Shown here: in pieces, positions 27,085 to 36,281 of the stretch | Position numbering within the stretch: position 1 is the first letter of the stretch | How the letters are laid out: every line of letters starts with the position of its first letter | NCBI RefSeq assembly: GCF_019977735.1 | Contig: NZ_AP025018.1 | Coordinates: forward strand, 6,452,580 to 6,516,579 | Direction: 5' to 3' | Length of the DNA stretch: 64,000 nt | Source: Calothrix sp. PCC 7716 | GTDB lineage: Bacteria; Cyanobacteriota; Cyanobacteriia; Cyanobacteriales; Nostocaceae | Program-made: the position numbers and the translations under genes | The notes under the pieces: generated by a model | Told to the model about the DNA's origin: nothing | The model's input: the letters and a program-made list of their open reading frames with translations, nothing else | Database searches by the model: none

Positions 27085-29243
27085 GATTCTAGCTTCTTTG
27101 AACGCAGTTTACGTAATTCTTGAATTGGTTTAGCAGGCGCTACATATTCACATGTTTCTGAAGGAGATAAATCATCTGGTAATTCTTGAGTATTAGATTC
27201 TTCTAATTTCCAAAATTCTGTTGAGCGCTCATACTCACGTTCAGCCGCGCGATTTTCTCGAATTGAATTCACGCTCTGCTGATTGTTCGGCGCTTTATAT
27301 TGGGATGTTTGTGAACGTCCTTCTTTTACAATAGACTCAATAGTCGCGTGAAATTCGGCTTGACTTTGAATTAAATCAGTTTGTGCAACATACGAAGCAA
27401 TATTTTTGAGTTCAAAATAATCAACCGTTTCGTACCAATCTCTACCTTTAAATGTCTCGGTTGAATCAATTAAATACAAGGTTGTTAATTCTTTATCGGC
27501 ATCGTCATACAGGTAGATATTGTCAAGGTTTCGTGGGTCAAATGCAATTTGAATTTTCCATCTACCTGAAACTCTTGCTTTTACAAACCATTGCTCAACA
27601 GTTGCTTTTGCACAAGTGTAATATAAAGACTGGAAGTAAATTCCTTTTGGGGTTACAGAAGCTGTTGCTGTTGGCAACAAGTGTAAGCGAACAATTTCAG
27701 GTGGCAAAGTTCTTAAATAACCATTTCGGTTTTGCACTCCCCATTTCCAAAGCTCTATTGGGTATGGCTCAATATGGTCTTGAATCATAAACTCGTCCAT
27801 TTGATACCAGTCCATCCGGTGATTTTTGTTGTGGTCGAGTATGCAAATAATTATTAGCTTGCGAAACTGGTGTAGGTCTAATACTGCATCCAATCGGTAG
27901 TCTTTATCACCTCGATTATGTGGTTTTTGCACGGCGCCTGGTATCCAACGAATCATTTTTTCATTACAGGTGCGGAAGTGACGTTCGATAATCCCCTTCC
28001 AATCAGCTCGATAAGGAGGTGTATTCGATACCTTTATATTTAAGCTATCTACCAAGTTGTCGGCATTATAACCTTCAAGTTCACCTCGGTCAGCCAAAAT
28101 TGCTTCCGGAAGATGGTGCGAAGGCCAATCAAAATCAGTAATATTTATGCCATATTTACTACAAAATTGCACCTTATCAGCAGTCGCATTTTCTAGAGCC
28201 AACATTGCTCCTAAATAACTGGGTCCTTCTAAGCTGACACTAAACCCTGTAATCAACCTACTAAAAACGTCAATTATAAAATAAATTACAGGACGACCAA
28301 TAATTCGACTTCTATCTAAGGAACTTACTAAGTAAATATCCCCTACGGTAGCATCTATCTGGTAAATCGAACCTGGACCAAATGCCATCTGAGTTGAATT
28401 TCCAATGATAGCTCGATAGTCTAAATTAAATTGACGTTTACCTTTTCGCGCGCAAATTTCCTGACTAATTGAGCGCTCTTTAAAATACCAATAACGGAAT
28501 TGAGTAAATGTAGGTAGTTCATTGACTTCAGGTAAAACAGGTACTAAAACCCCGTTTTGCAAAGTATAACCACAATGAAAGAATTGTTCTAATGTTAATT
28601 GAAAAGCTTCTTTGAGAGTTGTTCCTTGTCGATTGAGATAAAATAACTTGATCCCACGCCGAAATTTTTCTCGAATTTCTTCGTTCACATTCACTCCAAG
28701 CGGTGTTTCTGTGATTAAAGATAGCTTTCGTGGACGACCCCGTTTACATTCAGAACTTTGATGTTCTTTGCCAAAAGCACCACATCGTTCAAAAGATGGA
28801 AGCAAGGCATTTTTTGTTTGTCCTCCTTGCCAAAAGGAGCGTAAATATTTGTAAATTGTCTTTTTTATACACCCTGTGCGTTGAGAAACTTGACTTATTA
28901 AACTTCCTCTCAAACTTGGAATAAAAGCTTTACCATCAGAACTTTCAATAATTGGTGCGATTATTGACCATGCTTTATCTCTATATTCTTGATGTAAAGA
29001 AGAAACTGGGTTCAAGGACGAAGAATTTCTTGCATAGGGATCAGCTTGAAGTAGAAGAATTTCACCTAGAGTTATAGCTTCTTCTATATCTATAAGTTTT
29101 TGCCATCTTGGAAGTGCTTTGGGATTATTAATTTCAATGGTTACTATATCATTACCAGATGAACTAATCCAAAGTACGCGCTCAATATTACCTACAGTAA
29201 ACCCAGTTAGCCACTCGAATAATGTATTAACATGAATATTCAT
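27081..29243 (-). CDS. tnsB: TnsB DDE transposase
   Basis: 720 residues. N-terminal HTH region (GSLISQVSQRTGCIKKTIYK). The retroviral-integrase-like core carries the catalytic triad: Asp in IYQIDATVGDIYLVSS near residue 294, Asp in AILADRGELEG near 382, and Glu in GIIERHFRTC near 417. The Mu-type C-terminal beta domain follows, then a charged tail that probably contacts TnsC. It binds the end repeats and makes the 3' cuts and joins. It lies 30 bases after tnsA. The only GGCGCC inside the tns genes is in this gene, near 27,932. Confidence 0.92.
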   Translation of the reverse strand: MNIHVNTLFEWLTGFTVGNIERVLWISSSGNDIVTIEINNPKALPRWQKLIDIEEAITLGEILLLQADPYARNSSSLNPVSSLHQEYRDKAWSIIAPIIESSDGKAFIPSLRGSLISQVSQRTGCIKKTIYKYLRSFWQGGQTKNALLPSFERCGAFGKEHQSSECKRGRPRKLSLITETPLGVNVNEEIREKFRRGIKLFYLNRQGTTLKEAFQLTLEQFFHCGYTLQNGVLVPVLPEVNELPTFTQFRYWYFKERSISQEICARKGKRQFNLDYRAIIGNSTQMAFGPGSIYQIDATVGDIYLVSSLDRSRIIGRPVIYFIIDVFSRLITGFSVSLEGPSYLGAMLALENATADKVQFCSKYGINITDFDWPSHHLPEAILADRGELEGYNADNLVDSLNIKVSNTPPYRADWKGIIERHFRTCNEKMIRWIPGAVQKPHNRGDKDYRLDAVLDLHQFRKLIIICILDHNKNHRMDWYQMDEFMIQDHIEPYPIELWKWGVQNRNGYLRTLPPEIVRLHLLPTATASVTPKGIYFQSLYYTCAKATVEQWFVKARVSGRWKIQIAFDPRNLDNIYLYDDADKELTTLYLIDSTETFKGRDWYETVDYFELKNIASYVAQTDLIQSQAEFHATIESIVKEGRSQTSQYKAPNNQQSVNSIRENRAAEREYERSTEFWKLEESNTQELPDDLSPSETCEYVAPAKPIQELRKLRSKKLES

Positions 29244-29273
29244 AGTGCGGACTCCGTTAAAACAGTTTACTCT

Positions 29274-30083
29274 TCAATTAACGAGGCTTTTTACCATCAA
29301 TGGTTTATCAGGTTGAATTGGTTGGTTCATATCAACTAACCATGCTCGATTAGCGATGAGATAACGAACTACTGATAAACTTGTACCCGATAGCAACCCT
29401 AACTGGTCGTCACAAAAGTTAGTAATTTTTACTAAAGGTGTTTGGCTCTTAGCTATTTCTTGGATTAGAAATTTTGATATTCGGTCAACAAAATCCTGGG
29501 AGAATTCAAGGTCTTCTAGATTTTTAAACGGGTGTAACCACTCAACATTTTTAGCAATAATTAATGGAATTTCTTGTTCAGTAACAATTCCCCAATCGAT
29601 TTCTCTTTGACTCCAGTAAAGACGTTCAATTTCTAATTTTTCTCTTGTACGCTTTGACTGTAATTCCTTACTAGACTTAACTGTACGAGCTACTTCTGTT
29701 TCTCCAATATTTTCTGCAATTGTAATAAAAAAGTCACAAGTTATTACAATTGGTATCTGAGTTTTTGGCTCTTGTGGGTGACGGATACCGCAATTAGATG
29801 CAATCGCCAAAGTTTCTTCTCTTGGTAATAATGGGTACTGTTCTCGAATATCGGTGATGACACTTGACCATTCGAGTATGTAGAAATAGTTAAGTTCCAG
29901 ATTACTAAGAAAATGGTGAACTCTGTTAGTTTTCCATCCTTTAATTCGGGTTGCTAAACCAATAGAAGGAACATCTTGTATTAATAACCAAGGTTTGTAA
30001 GAAGAACCTTTACCCTGACCACGACCAGAATCTATACGTTTAGATATAACTGTATCATCTACAGTTCGATTTCTTTTCGCCAT
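29274..30083 (-). CDS. tnsA: TnsA endonuclease
   Basis: 269 residues from the ATG of MAKRNRTVDDTVIS; the longer frame adds six residues. The restriction-enzyme-like nuclease residues appear as Glu in ILEWSSVITDIREQYPL, Asp in VITCDFFITI and Lys in VKSSKEL, in the order E-D-K of TnsA. TnsA makes the 5' cuts, so the element should move by cut-and-paste. This separates it from type V-K CRISPR transposons, which lack TnsA. It is the first gene inward from the right end, with a 300-base leader. Confidence 0.88.
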   Translation of the reverse strand: MAKRNRTVDDTVISKRIDSGRGQGKGSSYKPWLLIQDVPSIGLATRIKGWKTNRVHHFLSNLELNYFYILEWSSVITDIREQYPLLPREETLAIASNCGIRHPQEPKTQIPIVITCDFFITIAENIGETEVARTVKSSKELQSKRTREKLEIERLYWSQREIDWGIVTEQEIPLIIAKNVEWLHPFKNLEDLEFSQDFVDRISKFLIQEIAKSQTPLVKITNFCDDQLGLLSGTSLSVVRYLIANRAWLVDMNQPIQPDKPLMVKSLVN

Positions 30084-30101
30084 AAACAATACCCCCTGCA
30101 A

Positions 30102-30399
30102 CGCACGCTATTAACGGGAAATTGTTGATTAAAAACTACAACAGTATGACTCATAGGACAGTTAAAGTCATACCCACTCTAAACGAAAACAAAGGTTTTA
30201 CTTTTATCGTCAAAACTTGTACTTTAACTAGCTACTAACTTTCGGATAATAGCTTTCTCCCCACAGCGCATCACACCAATATCGTACCTGCTTTATTGAG
30301 AGCAGCATTCGCGCCAGCTATCAAATAACAGTTCATACTGCAAATTGTACTGTATAATGATAGGAACATCGAGACAGTCTTCAAGAAACTTCATGTTTG
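30102..30399 (-). promoter_or_regulatory. Leader between right end and tnsA
   Basis: About 300 bases without a gene. The promoter of the tnsABCD operon should be here; no single site stands out. Confidence 0.4.
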
Positions 30400-30466
30400 A
30401 GTTTCCAACTTTATTATTTAGTTTCCAACTTTATTATTCAGTTTCCAACTTTATTATATTTCTACA
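30400..30466 (-). repeat. Tn7-like right end: three tandem 20-bp TnsB-type sites
   Basis: AGTTTCCAACTTTATTAT begins at 30,400, 30,420 and 30,440, an exact 20-base period; the outermost copy runs to the terminal TACA at 30,463-30,466. Closely packed sites in one orientation are the layout of the Tn7 right end. In inverse complement they equal the left-end sites. Confidence 0.88.
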
Positions 30467-30593
30467 TCAAGTACTACAAAGCGCTTTTAAACTATTTTGC
30501 CGAATGGTTGTCCCCACCGTGCCCAGTTTTGGCGCCTTCCATTTAACAATCAAATACTGCTCCAAGATGCTTCTATTAATTTTGAAAATGCCT

Positions 30594-31934
30594 TTAGACT
30601 AAATCTTTAAGAACACCATAAAAAGTATCAAACAGGAATTTAACGGTTCCAATTTCCCCATGTCGCGCTTTCGCCAATCTTAATTCGAGGCGCCCGCGTT
30701 CTGTACTATCAGGGTTGTAGTATTCATCTCGATAAGCAAGGAGAATATTATCCGCAACGGTTTCTAAAATACCTGATTGCGATAAGTCACTCATTAAAGG
30801 GCGTTTATCTGGCCTATTTTCAACACCTCTGGATATTTGAGACAACGCGAGTATGGGAAAATCTAGCTCACCTGCTATTTTATACAAACCGCGTGCTACA
30901 TCACCAAGTTCATAACTACGATTACCACCGCTGTCTTCTGCCATCATTTGCACATAATCAACTACAACTAATCCCAAGGAACCTGCATTAGCTATAATTT
31001 GCCGACATTCAGAAGCTATTTTTGCAACAGACATATCTCGACTGTCGTTTATAAACAACGGTAAAGAAGAAGCAACACTGGAAATATTTTTTATATTTTC
31101 CAGTTCAAACTCATCTAATGGGTCATCCTTTGAACGATGTTTCTGAATTCGTCCGGTATTTACTGGTACAATATTTGACTCTTTATCTTGCGTAGCACTA
31201 ATTAGACTCCAAAATCTATATTCAAGCTGTAATTTGGACATTTCCAGGGAAAATATCACAACAGGTAAATTATTCTTTTTCATCATCATGTAAGCAAGAT
31301 TACAAGATATGAACGATTTACCCATTGATGACCTACCACCAAGAATGGTTAATGTACCTGGATCAAACCCGCTCATCAAATCATCCAAGTCTCTATAACC
31401 AGTCGGATATATTGGCTTGATATTCAATAATTGCTCATACGCTGTAGTACTTATTGCACTGTTATGTTCAGTATTTCTTCTAAATTGAGAATTTGATACT
31501 TCAAACAGTTTTTGTTCTGAACGGTCAACTATTGATTCTATCTGAGTTTCTTGCTCGTGTCCTAATTCTACAATTCTGTAACCTACGCTAATCAGGCGCC
31601 TGCGGGTATATTTGTCAATGATTATTTGAGCAAGTGCATCAATATTTGTTGCTGCTACAGTTGACTCAAGTAACGTTGCTAATTTGTTGCGACCACCTAT
31701 TTTCTCAAGTAATTCGTTATCTATTAACCAACTGGTTACACTCAATAAATCTGTTGGTTTTCCACAATGGAACAGTCTTAAAGCACAAGTGTAAATGATT
31801 TGATGCGCGCTTATGTAAAATGCGTCTGGTGTCAAAGTATCACTAACTCTACTTATGGCGCCTGGGTCAATCATTATACCACCCAGTATGCTTTCTTCAA
31901 CGTCGATTGCTGATGGAGGTACTTTCTCTGCCAT
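30594..31934 (-). CDS. DnaB-like replicative helicase
   Basis: 446 residues. N-terminal DnaB domain (DVEESILGGIMIDPGAISRV), then the RecA-like core with Walker A GGRSSMGKS near residue 200, LPVVIFSLEMS, the Walker B-like GLVVVDYVQMM and the SDLSQSGILETVADNILLAY block, which replaces the usual SDLRESGxIEQDAD. It unwinds DNA at the replication fork, here presumably of the plasmid-like element. It follows the winged-helix gene by 15 bases and ends 127 bases from the right end of the Tn7-like element, 3' end facing it. Confidence 0.88.
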   Translation of the reverse strand: MAEKVPPSAIDVEESILGGIMIDPGAISRVSDTLTPDAFYISAHQIIYTCALRLFHCGKPTDLLSVTSWLIDNELLEKIGGRNKLATLLESTVAATNIDALAQIIIDKYTRRRLISVGYRIVELGHEQETQIESIVDRSEQKLFEVSNSQFRRNTEHNSAISTTAYEQLLNIKPIYPTGYRDLDDLMSGFDPGTLTILGGRSSMGKSFISCNLAYMMMKKNNLPVVIFSLEMSKLQLEYRFWSLISATQDKESNIVPVNTGRIQKHRSKDDPLDEFELENIKNISSVASSLPLFINDSRDMSVAKIASECRQIIANAGSLGLVVVDYVQMMAEDSGGNRSYELGDVARGLYKIAGELDFPILALSQISRGVENRPDKRPLMSDLSQSGILETVADNILLAYRDEYYNPDSTERGRLELRLAKARHGEIGTVKFLFDTFYGVLKDLV

Positions 31935-31949
31935 TTCTTACCTTGATTA

Positions 31950-33194
31950 CTACGCTGGTTCTAATTGTTCTCTACGACGTTTGCGTTCTTCTTTTGCGCG
32001 CTTTTCTTTTTCCAGTAACTCAGCGCGCCAAGAATTGAATTCATCGAGAGATGTTTGTTTTGGAGTTTCTACCCGTGTTGATGAAAGAACTTTCCATTCG
32101 TTCATGTACTGCTCATAATGTCTTGCAATCCATGCATCCCATGTTCTGACTTCAAAATTCGCTTTCTTTAGTGACAAGATTTTCTCTATGCAAAAATTAA
32201 TAAATCCCTCGCGCGCTTGGATATTGAGAGAGTTACTGAAATGTTTATAAGCTGTTTCTGAGACGTTCTTGAGAACTCTTGAAACAGAATGCATTAAAGC
32301 ATTTACACCCAATTGATTGGTACCCGTGGTGCCAAGGATGGTACTCTCATTACCACCCCCTGTACAATCGGCGCCACCCCCAGTTGACGGGACGCCAACC
32401 CCAGGATTTTGGTTCTTTACCTTAATTGCATCACCATTAGTTGATGGTAAGTTATCTAAATTGGATGATTTATCTATGTATATATCAACTTTGTTTGCTG
32501 GTGATTGTTGAGAATTGACTTTGAAACGCGCATCCAAAGATTCAATCTTGTTGGAATCGTTTTGAGATGGAAAATCTGAATTTATTGTGTTGGCGCCTAA
32601 ATTACCATCACTTTCTGGATTCGCTTTTTCAGTATGGAACTCTGGTAATATGTTGTTTAAATTACTTTCCAAATCGTTTTCAGATTGTTTTTCAGTATGA
32701 AATTCTGAAGGAATGTTATTTAAATCACTATTTTTTTGAGCATTTTTCCAGTAATCAGTTCGACATCCATGAAGATTTCTTACCCACCAACAATATTTTT
32801 GTTCGGCGCCGAATGATTCGATTCGACATTCAAATAAAAACAGTCCAGCTTCGATTAAATCTTTTTTAGCTTTTCTAAAGTTTTCTTTACCAAGAGTCGT
32901 TTCTAATCGTACCCAACGACTACCGTATGGGTCACTTCTCCAAGCATCTCCCCATAATTTCAAGACAGGTATTCTTTGCTGGAACGCCCACTCCATATCC
33001 GAACATGGAATAATTACATGCGGATGTATATACTTTTTATGCTTACCCGAACGTTCGGATTCTAGATTTAATGGCACCGTTCCATTTTGAATTTGAGCTA
33101 ATTCGTGGGGCGCCGTCATTGATTGTGTGAAAGAATAATTATCACACGAATCTGCGTACAATTCTGGTTGTATTTGAGAAACATTTTGTGGCAT
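31950..33194 (-). CDS. Putative winged-helix replication-initiation protein
   Basis: 414 residues. An N-terminal region (MEWAFQQRIPVLKLWGDAWR, RWVRLETTLGKENFRKAKKD, LIEAGLFLFECR) has the helix-helix-strand pattern of winged-helix replication or DnaD-like adaptors. The middle is low-complexity (Asn/Ser-rich); the C-terminus has a compact helical part (WIARHYEQYMNEWKV) and a Lys/Arg/Glu coiled tail. Placed between a ParB-like gene and a DnaB-like gene, it could load the helicase at the element's origin. This is inference from position and fold impression. Confidence 0.5.
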   Translation of the reverse strand: MPQNVSQIQPELYADSCDNYSFTQSMTAPHELAQIQNGTVPLNLESERSGKHKKYIHPHVIIPCSDMEWAFQQRIPVLKLWGDAWRSDPYGSRWVRLETTLGKENFRKAKKDLIEAGLFLFECRIESFGAEQKYCWWVRNLHGCRTDYWKNAQKNSDLNNIPSEFHTEKQSENDLESNLNNILPEFHTEKANPESDGNLGANTINSDFPSQNDSNKIESLDARFKVNSQQSPANKVDIYIDKSSNLDNLPSTNGDAIKVKNQNPGVGVPSTGGGADCTGGGNESTILGTTGTNQLGVNALMHSVSRVLKNVSETAYKHFSNSLNIQAREGFINFCIEKILSLKKANFEVRTWDAWIARHYEQYMNEWKVLSSTRVETPKQTSLDEFNSWRAELLEKEKRAKEERKRRREQLEPA

Positions 33195-33297
33195 AATGCA
33201 CCTAAAGAATTTTTTACGTAATTAATGTTTTGCTCAAGTAGTGATAGAACTTGAGCAAATTTTTTATCGTTTTACAATCGCGTGTAACTTAGTACTT

Positions 33298-34299
33298 TTA
33301 TATATTATTTGTACTAGGATTAACGTAATGTTGATGAGACCTTAACTCTTCGAGGTCATATACCGTTGGTGAATTATATTTACGCTCCATTGCGCTTAGA
33401 AATATTTCTTCTAATTCTGTTAAATAATGGCGCCCGATTTGTCCGAGTTGTTTTAAAGCGACAATTGCAGCATGTTCTAATTCTCCGTAACTGCGAATAG
33501 TACTAATACGTTTATGTAATAGCTGCATAGCATTACACTCTGTATCTAAATAATTGAGAGATTTTAAATGGTCAACTCTCAAGGTGTACTCTCCATCCCA
33601 AGCAATTACAGTGCAACTGAATTCGTAAACATCTTTAACTAAACACCAACACCCAGCTTTACCCTTCAAGTCTGGGTTGTCTTTGGCTATGATTTGACAG
33701 ACTTCACCCTTTGAGTAAGGATTTGGTACTCTTTCTTTTTCCATGATGCGTTCCACAATATCTTTTACTAGGCGCCCGCTAGGGACTTTTCCACCATTCG
33801 CTTTCACTGCTTGCTCCCAACAGATACCTCTTATGTCAGGTTCTAATTTAGTCAATTCTCTAACTTGACGTTCATTAGTTGGAAGAATTTGTGTCCCATT
33901 GGGACACATTTTTATAATCGTGTCCACCACATCCGCAGCTTCTATTAGTCTGTACGGTTGGCGCCTGTTATACCCAAACCTATGAATAGCATACTCTTCA
34001 AACGTTTTGTAACTCGCTCTATATAGGCGCCTGTCCCTCAACTCCTTGAGTGCTTTTCCCGCTTCATAAAACGCGCGTTCTACTTTATGTTCGAGTAATA
34101 CTTTGTCGCGTTCTTCTTCTAAAGTCAGTTCGTCGCAGTCATCGTTAATTAACTGTGAACTATTTTCTGCAACAGAATTATTACTCTTGCTGCTTTCATA
34201 TTCAAGCGAAGAGCCACATACAGTTGTTAACTCTTTATAAGTCTCAAGTACTTTAGCCATAAAACTTGCATGTTGAAAATCATGAGATAGCGCACACAT
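33298..34299 (-). CDS. ParB-like plasmid protein (copy 1)
   Basis: 333 residues. It is a clear paralogue of the plus-strand gene at 38,982: shared blocks include VERAFYEAGKALKELRDRRL, YNRRQPYRLIEAADVVD, NERQVRELTKLEPD and PNPYSKGEVCQIIAKDNPDL. The middle has a helix-turn-helix-like ParB/KorB flavour, as in proteins of cyanobacterial plasmids. A later ATG at 34,260 (MAKVLETYKEL) could be the true start. It heads the minus-strand replication operon ParB-like, winged helix, DnaB. Role in partition or regulation is inferred. Confidence 0.6.
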   Translation of the reverse strand: MCALSHDFQHASFMAKVLETYKELTTVCGSSLEYESSKSNNSVAENSSQLINDDCDELTLEEERDKVLLEHKVERAFYEAGKALKELRDRRLYRASYKTFEEYAIHRFGYNRRQPYRLIEAADVVDTIIKMCPNGTQILPTNERQVRELTKLEPDIRGICWEQAVKANGGKVPSGRLVKDIVERIMEKERVPNPYSKGEVCQIIAKDNPDLKGKAGCWCLVKDVYEFSCTVIAWDGEYTLRVDHLKSLNYLDTECNAMQLLHKRISTIRSYGELEHAAIVALKQLGQIGRHYLTELEEIFLSAMERKYNSPTVYDLEELRSHQHYVNPSTNNI

Positions 34300-34383
34300 G
34301 TACAGGGTGTTGATTTTTTAATTCAACATCTTACGACATGTTTTATTCAGTATTGGGTATTGTGTTTAATGTTACTTATGTAA

Positions 34384-34518
34384 CTACAATTCTTCTTGCT
34401 CTAAGTAATGACTGTTTACTCGTAATTGAAGAGCAACCAAACACAAAGAAGGCGCCTCAGTTCGCATGAATTTATGTTCAGATAATTCTGCTTGAATTTT
34501 CGTGTTGTTTTGAGTCAT
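34384..34518 (-). CDS. Possible 44-aa protein upstream of the ParB-like gene
   Basis: ATG at 34,518, stop at 34,384: MTQNNTKIQAELSEHKFMRT then EAPSLCLVALQLRVNSHYLE and QEEL. Plain soluble composition, 84 bases before the ParB-like start on the same strand. Its N-terminus recalls the MTQNN of tnsC only by chance. Not recognised. Confidence 0.3.
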   Translation of the reverse strand: MTQNNTKIQAELSEHKFMRTEAPSLCLVALQLRVNSHYLEQEEL

Positions 34519-34540
34519 AATAATGTCCAAGATATACTCT

Positions 34541-34573
34541 CCCCAACAGCAGTAACGTTGGGGTTATTTTTTT
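34541..34573 (+). terminator. Rho-independent terminator or attenuator hairpin
   Basis: CCCCAAC (34,541-34,547) / GTTGGGG (34,557-34,563) followed on the plus strand by TTATTTTTTT. No plus-strand gene ends before it, so it may be an attenuator in the leader of the XRE gene at 34,727, or may insulate the divergent promoters. Confidence 0.6.
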
Positions 34574-34726
34574 GACAGTTGATTGAAACGTCATGTAAAC
34601 GTTTTCTTGTCAACCGCCAATTAGTTGCTACGATGTAAGTGGTTAACCTACAGTATTATTACTCCCAAAAAGGAGACTGTTTCAATTTAACCATAGAACG
34701 TAACTTTAATTCGGGCAGTAGCGAAA

Positions 34727-35110
34727 ATGCAACAAATTATTACAGAAAACGTGGAATTGCATCAGAAGCTATTTGATGAGATGCTTACTCGTTTCAACAT
34801 CTCAGCAAAGGATTTGGCTCATACTGCTGGAATTTCCGAAGTTATGCTCTCACGTTTCCGTCGTGGAAAAGCTGATTTAGGAATGTCCAAGTTTTTACCG
34901 ATAATAAGCGCTGTCCCAGAAGAAGCTAAGAATTGGTATGTATCACAGCTACTTGGCACCCACCCCAAAGCTAGTTTTCGTACATGGATTGAATCGGCGC
35001 CGATTGAAGAAAGAGCCGAAGCTCTCCGTCTTCTTGCTGACCTTGTTACTAGAACATACGTCACTGATAAAGAAAAAGAGAGTTTTGTGGATTTACCACT
35101 TGCCGTATAG
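34727..35110 (+). CDS. XRE-family DNA-binding protein
   Basis: 127 residues. HTH at residues about 22-55 (RFNISAKDLAHTAGISEVML then SRFRRGKADLGM). Paralogous to the 116-residue XRE protein at 22,893. Divergent from the ParB-like replication operon, so a likely regulator of it. The C-terminal half is helical and may dimerise. Confidence 0.7.
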   Translation: MQQIITENVELHQKLFDEMLTRFNISAKDLAHTAGISEVMLSRFRRGKADLGMSKFLPIISAVPEEAKNWYVSQLLGTHPKASFRTWIESAPIEERAEALRLLADLVTRTYVTDKEKESFVDLPLAV

Positions 35111-35984
35111 TTATGAAGTTTTTTGTAGTATCTTAATGCCTTATATATAATACAATTCGATAGTAAATATGTTTTGATTAAATTACTTTGACTCAACTCC
35201 AATTTGAATAGAGTTGCTTGTCTGTTACTACTATTAGTCAAATATTTGGACTTCACTTTTAAATAACCAAACGTTCGTACTTGGTTGATTGAAAAGCTTT
35301 GGGTTAGGAAATTGTAATACGGTTGAAGTAACTTTGCCTGAAGTTGGGTAAAGAATTCTTCGTATAAATACGGCTTGTAGATGATAGTGTGGCATGTATT
35401 CTGATGCCGTAGTACCGACCTAATCAAGGCGCCTGACTCTACCTTAAGTAGATGCATTTGTATCATGGCGCTTTATATTGATAACTTTTATGTGGTTGCT
35501 ATTTTACTACGAATTGACAGTATAAAAATACTAGCTCTTTTCTTGAACAAAGGCACCATAAGTATTTTTAACGTTTTTGACGTAGTAATTTTACTTTGCA
35601 TTTAAATCATAATATCAAAACTATTTTTTTTACCTTCCGTAAATATACGTATATTTTTCACAATTTTTTTATATTTATCATTTGATTTTAGATTTTATCC
35701 GTCAAACACAGGTTTCGCTTGTATTTTGACGCTCATCTAGCTTTTTTACTTTGTAAATATTCCCGGTATATATTCTTTTTTCTACAGGCGCCTAACTTGT
35801 TCCGATAGCTCAAAAATTTATTATTACGTATGCTAAATAACAAGGTGTATAGTTATATGGCGCCATTTTAACTTCAACGCTTAATAAACCGATACAAATC
35901 GCTTTTCAATACCATATTGAATGGGTATTTTTAATGGTGAGTCATATGGTTCTATTTGAGTGACGTTATTGAGCTTAATCAGAT
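35111..35984. other. AT-rich gene-free spacer
   Basis: About 870 bases. A 215-codon minus-strand frame runs through part of it but mostly mirrors the XRE gene and looks non-coding. Three GGCGCC sites; otherwise I see no repeat or gene. Confidence 0.5.
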
Positions 35985-36281
35985 ATGGAGCCAACCGAAT
36001 ATTGTGAACTCTACATCACAAGCCTACAAAAAGGACAAAGAGGGTACAGAGCAGCTTGTGTTAGGTTGCTTGTACATGGAACGTTAGGGTTTTATTCCAA
36101 GCAAACCATTGATAAAAATTGGGGTGCCGAATTTGAAAACCGACCAGATGCCGCACTTAAAGTTTTAGAAATTGCTCATACCATGAACACCATCCATATG
36201 GCGTTACAACAAATTCAACTTTTATCTACAACCCTTGTGGAACAAGCAGATAAAGTGGCGCCTTACAGAAAGCAAGACTGA
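35985..36281 (+). CDS. Hypothetical protein, 98 aa
   Basis: Not recognised. Begins MEPTEYCELYITSLQKGQRG with a helical centre (RPDAALKVLEIAHTMNTIHM) and no signal or membrane segment. It stands alone with an ATG and ordinary codon use between two AT-rich spacers, so it is probably a small plasmid gene. Confidence 0.5.
   Translation: MEPTEYCELYITSLQKGQRGYRAACVRLLVHGTLGFYSKQTIDKNWGAEFENRPDAALKVLEIAHTMNTIHMALQQIQLLSTTLVEQADKVAPYRKQD

Larger units (their letters stand above)
23438..30466. mobile_element. Complete Tn7-like transposon (tnsABCD), no cargo
   Basis: 7,029 bp bounded by near-identical terminal sequences: TGTATAAATATAATAAAGT on the left at 23,438 and, read inward from the right at 30,466, TGTAGAAATATAATAAAGT. 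The left end has three spaced TnsB-like repeats and the right end three tandem ones. Genes run from the right end inward, tnsA-tnsB-tnsC-tnsD, as in Tn7. The left-end repeats finish 21 bases before the tnsD stop, so there is no cargo, and no Cas genes or CRISPR array are present. The flanking five bases (TTAGT and TCAAG) do not match, so no target duplication is visible. Only two GGCGCC sites occur inside, far fewer than around it. Confidence 0.9.

Noticed and set aside
23438-30466. CRISPR-associated transposon (CAST)
   Set aside because: No Cas12k, Cascade genes or CRISPR array; the selector is a long TnsD type, and TnsA is present.
34819-35466. 215-codon minus-strand ORF
   Set aside because: It overlaps the XRE gene on the opposite strand and its sequence is basic low-complexity with no motif; it looks like a shadow frame.
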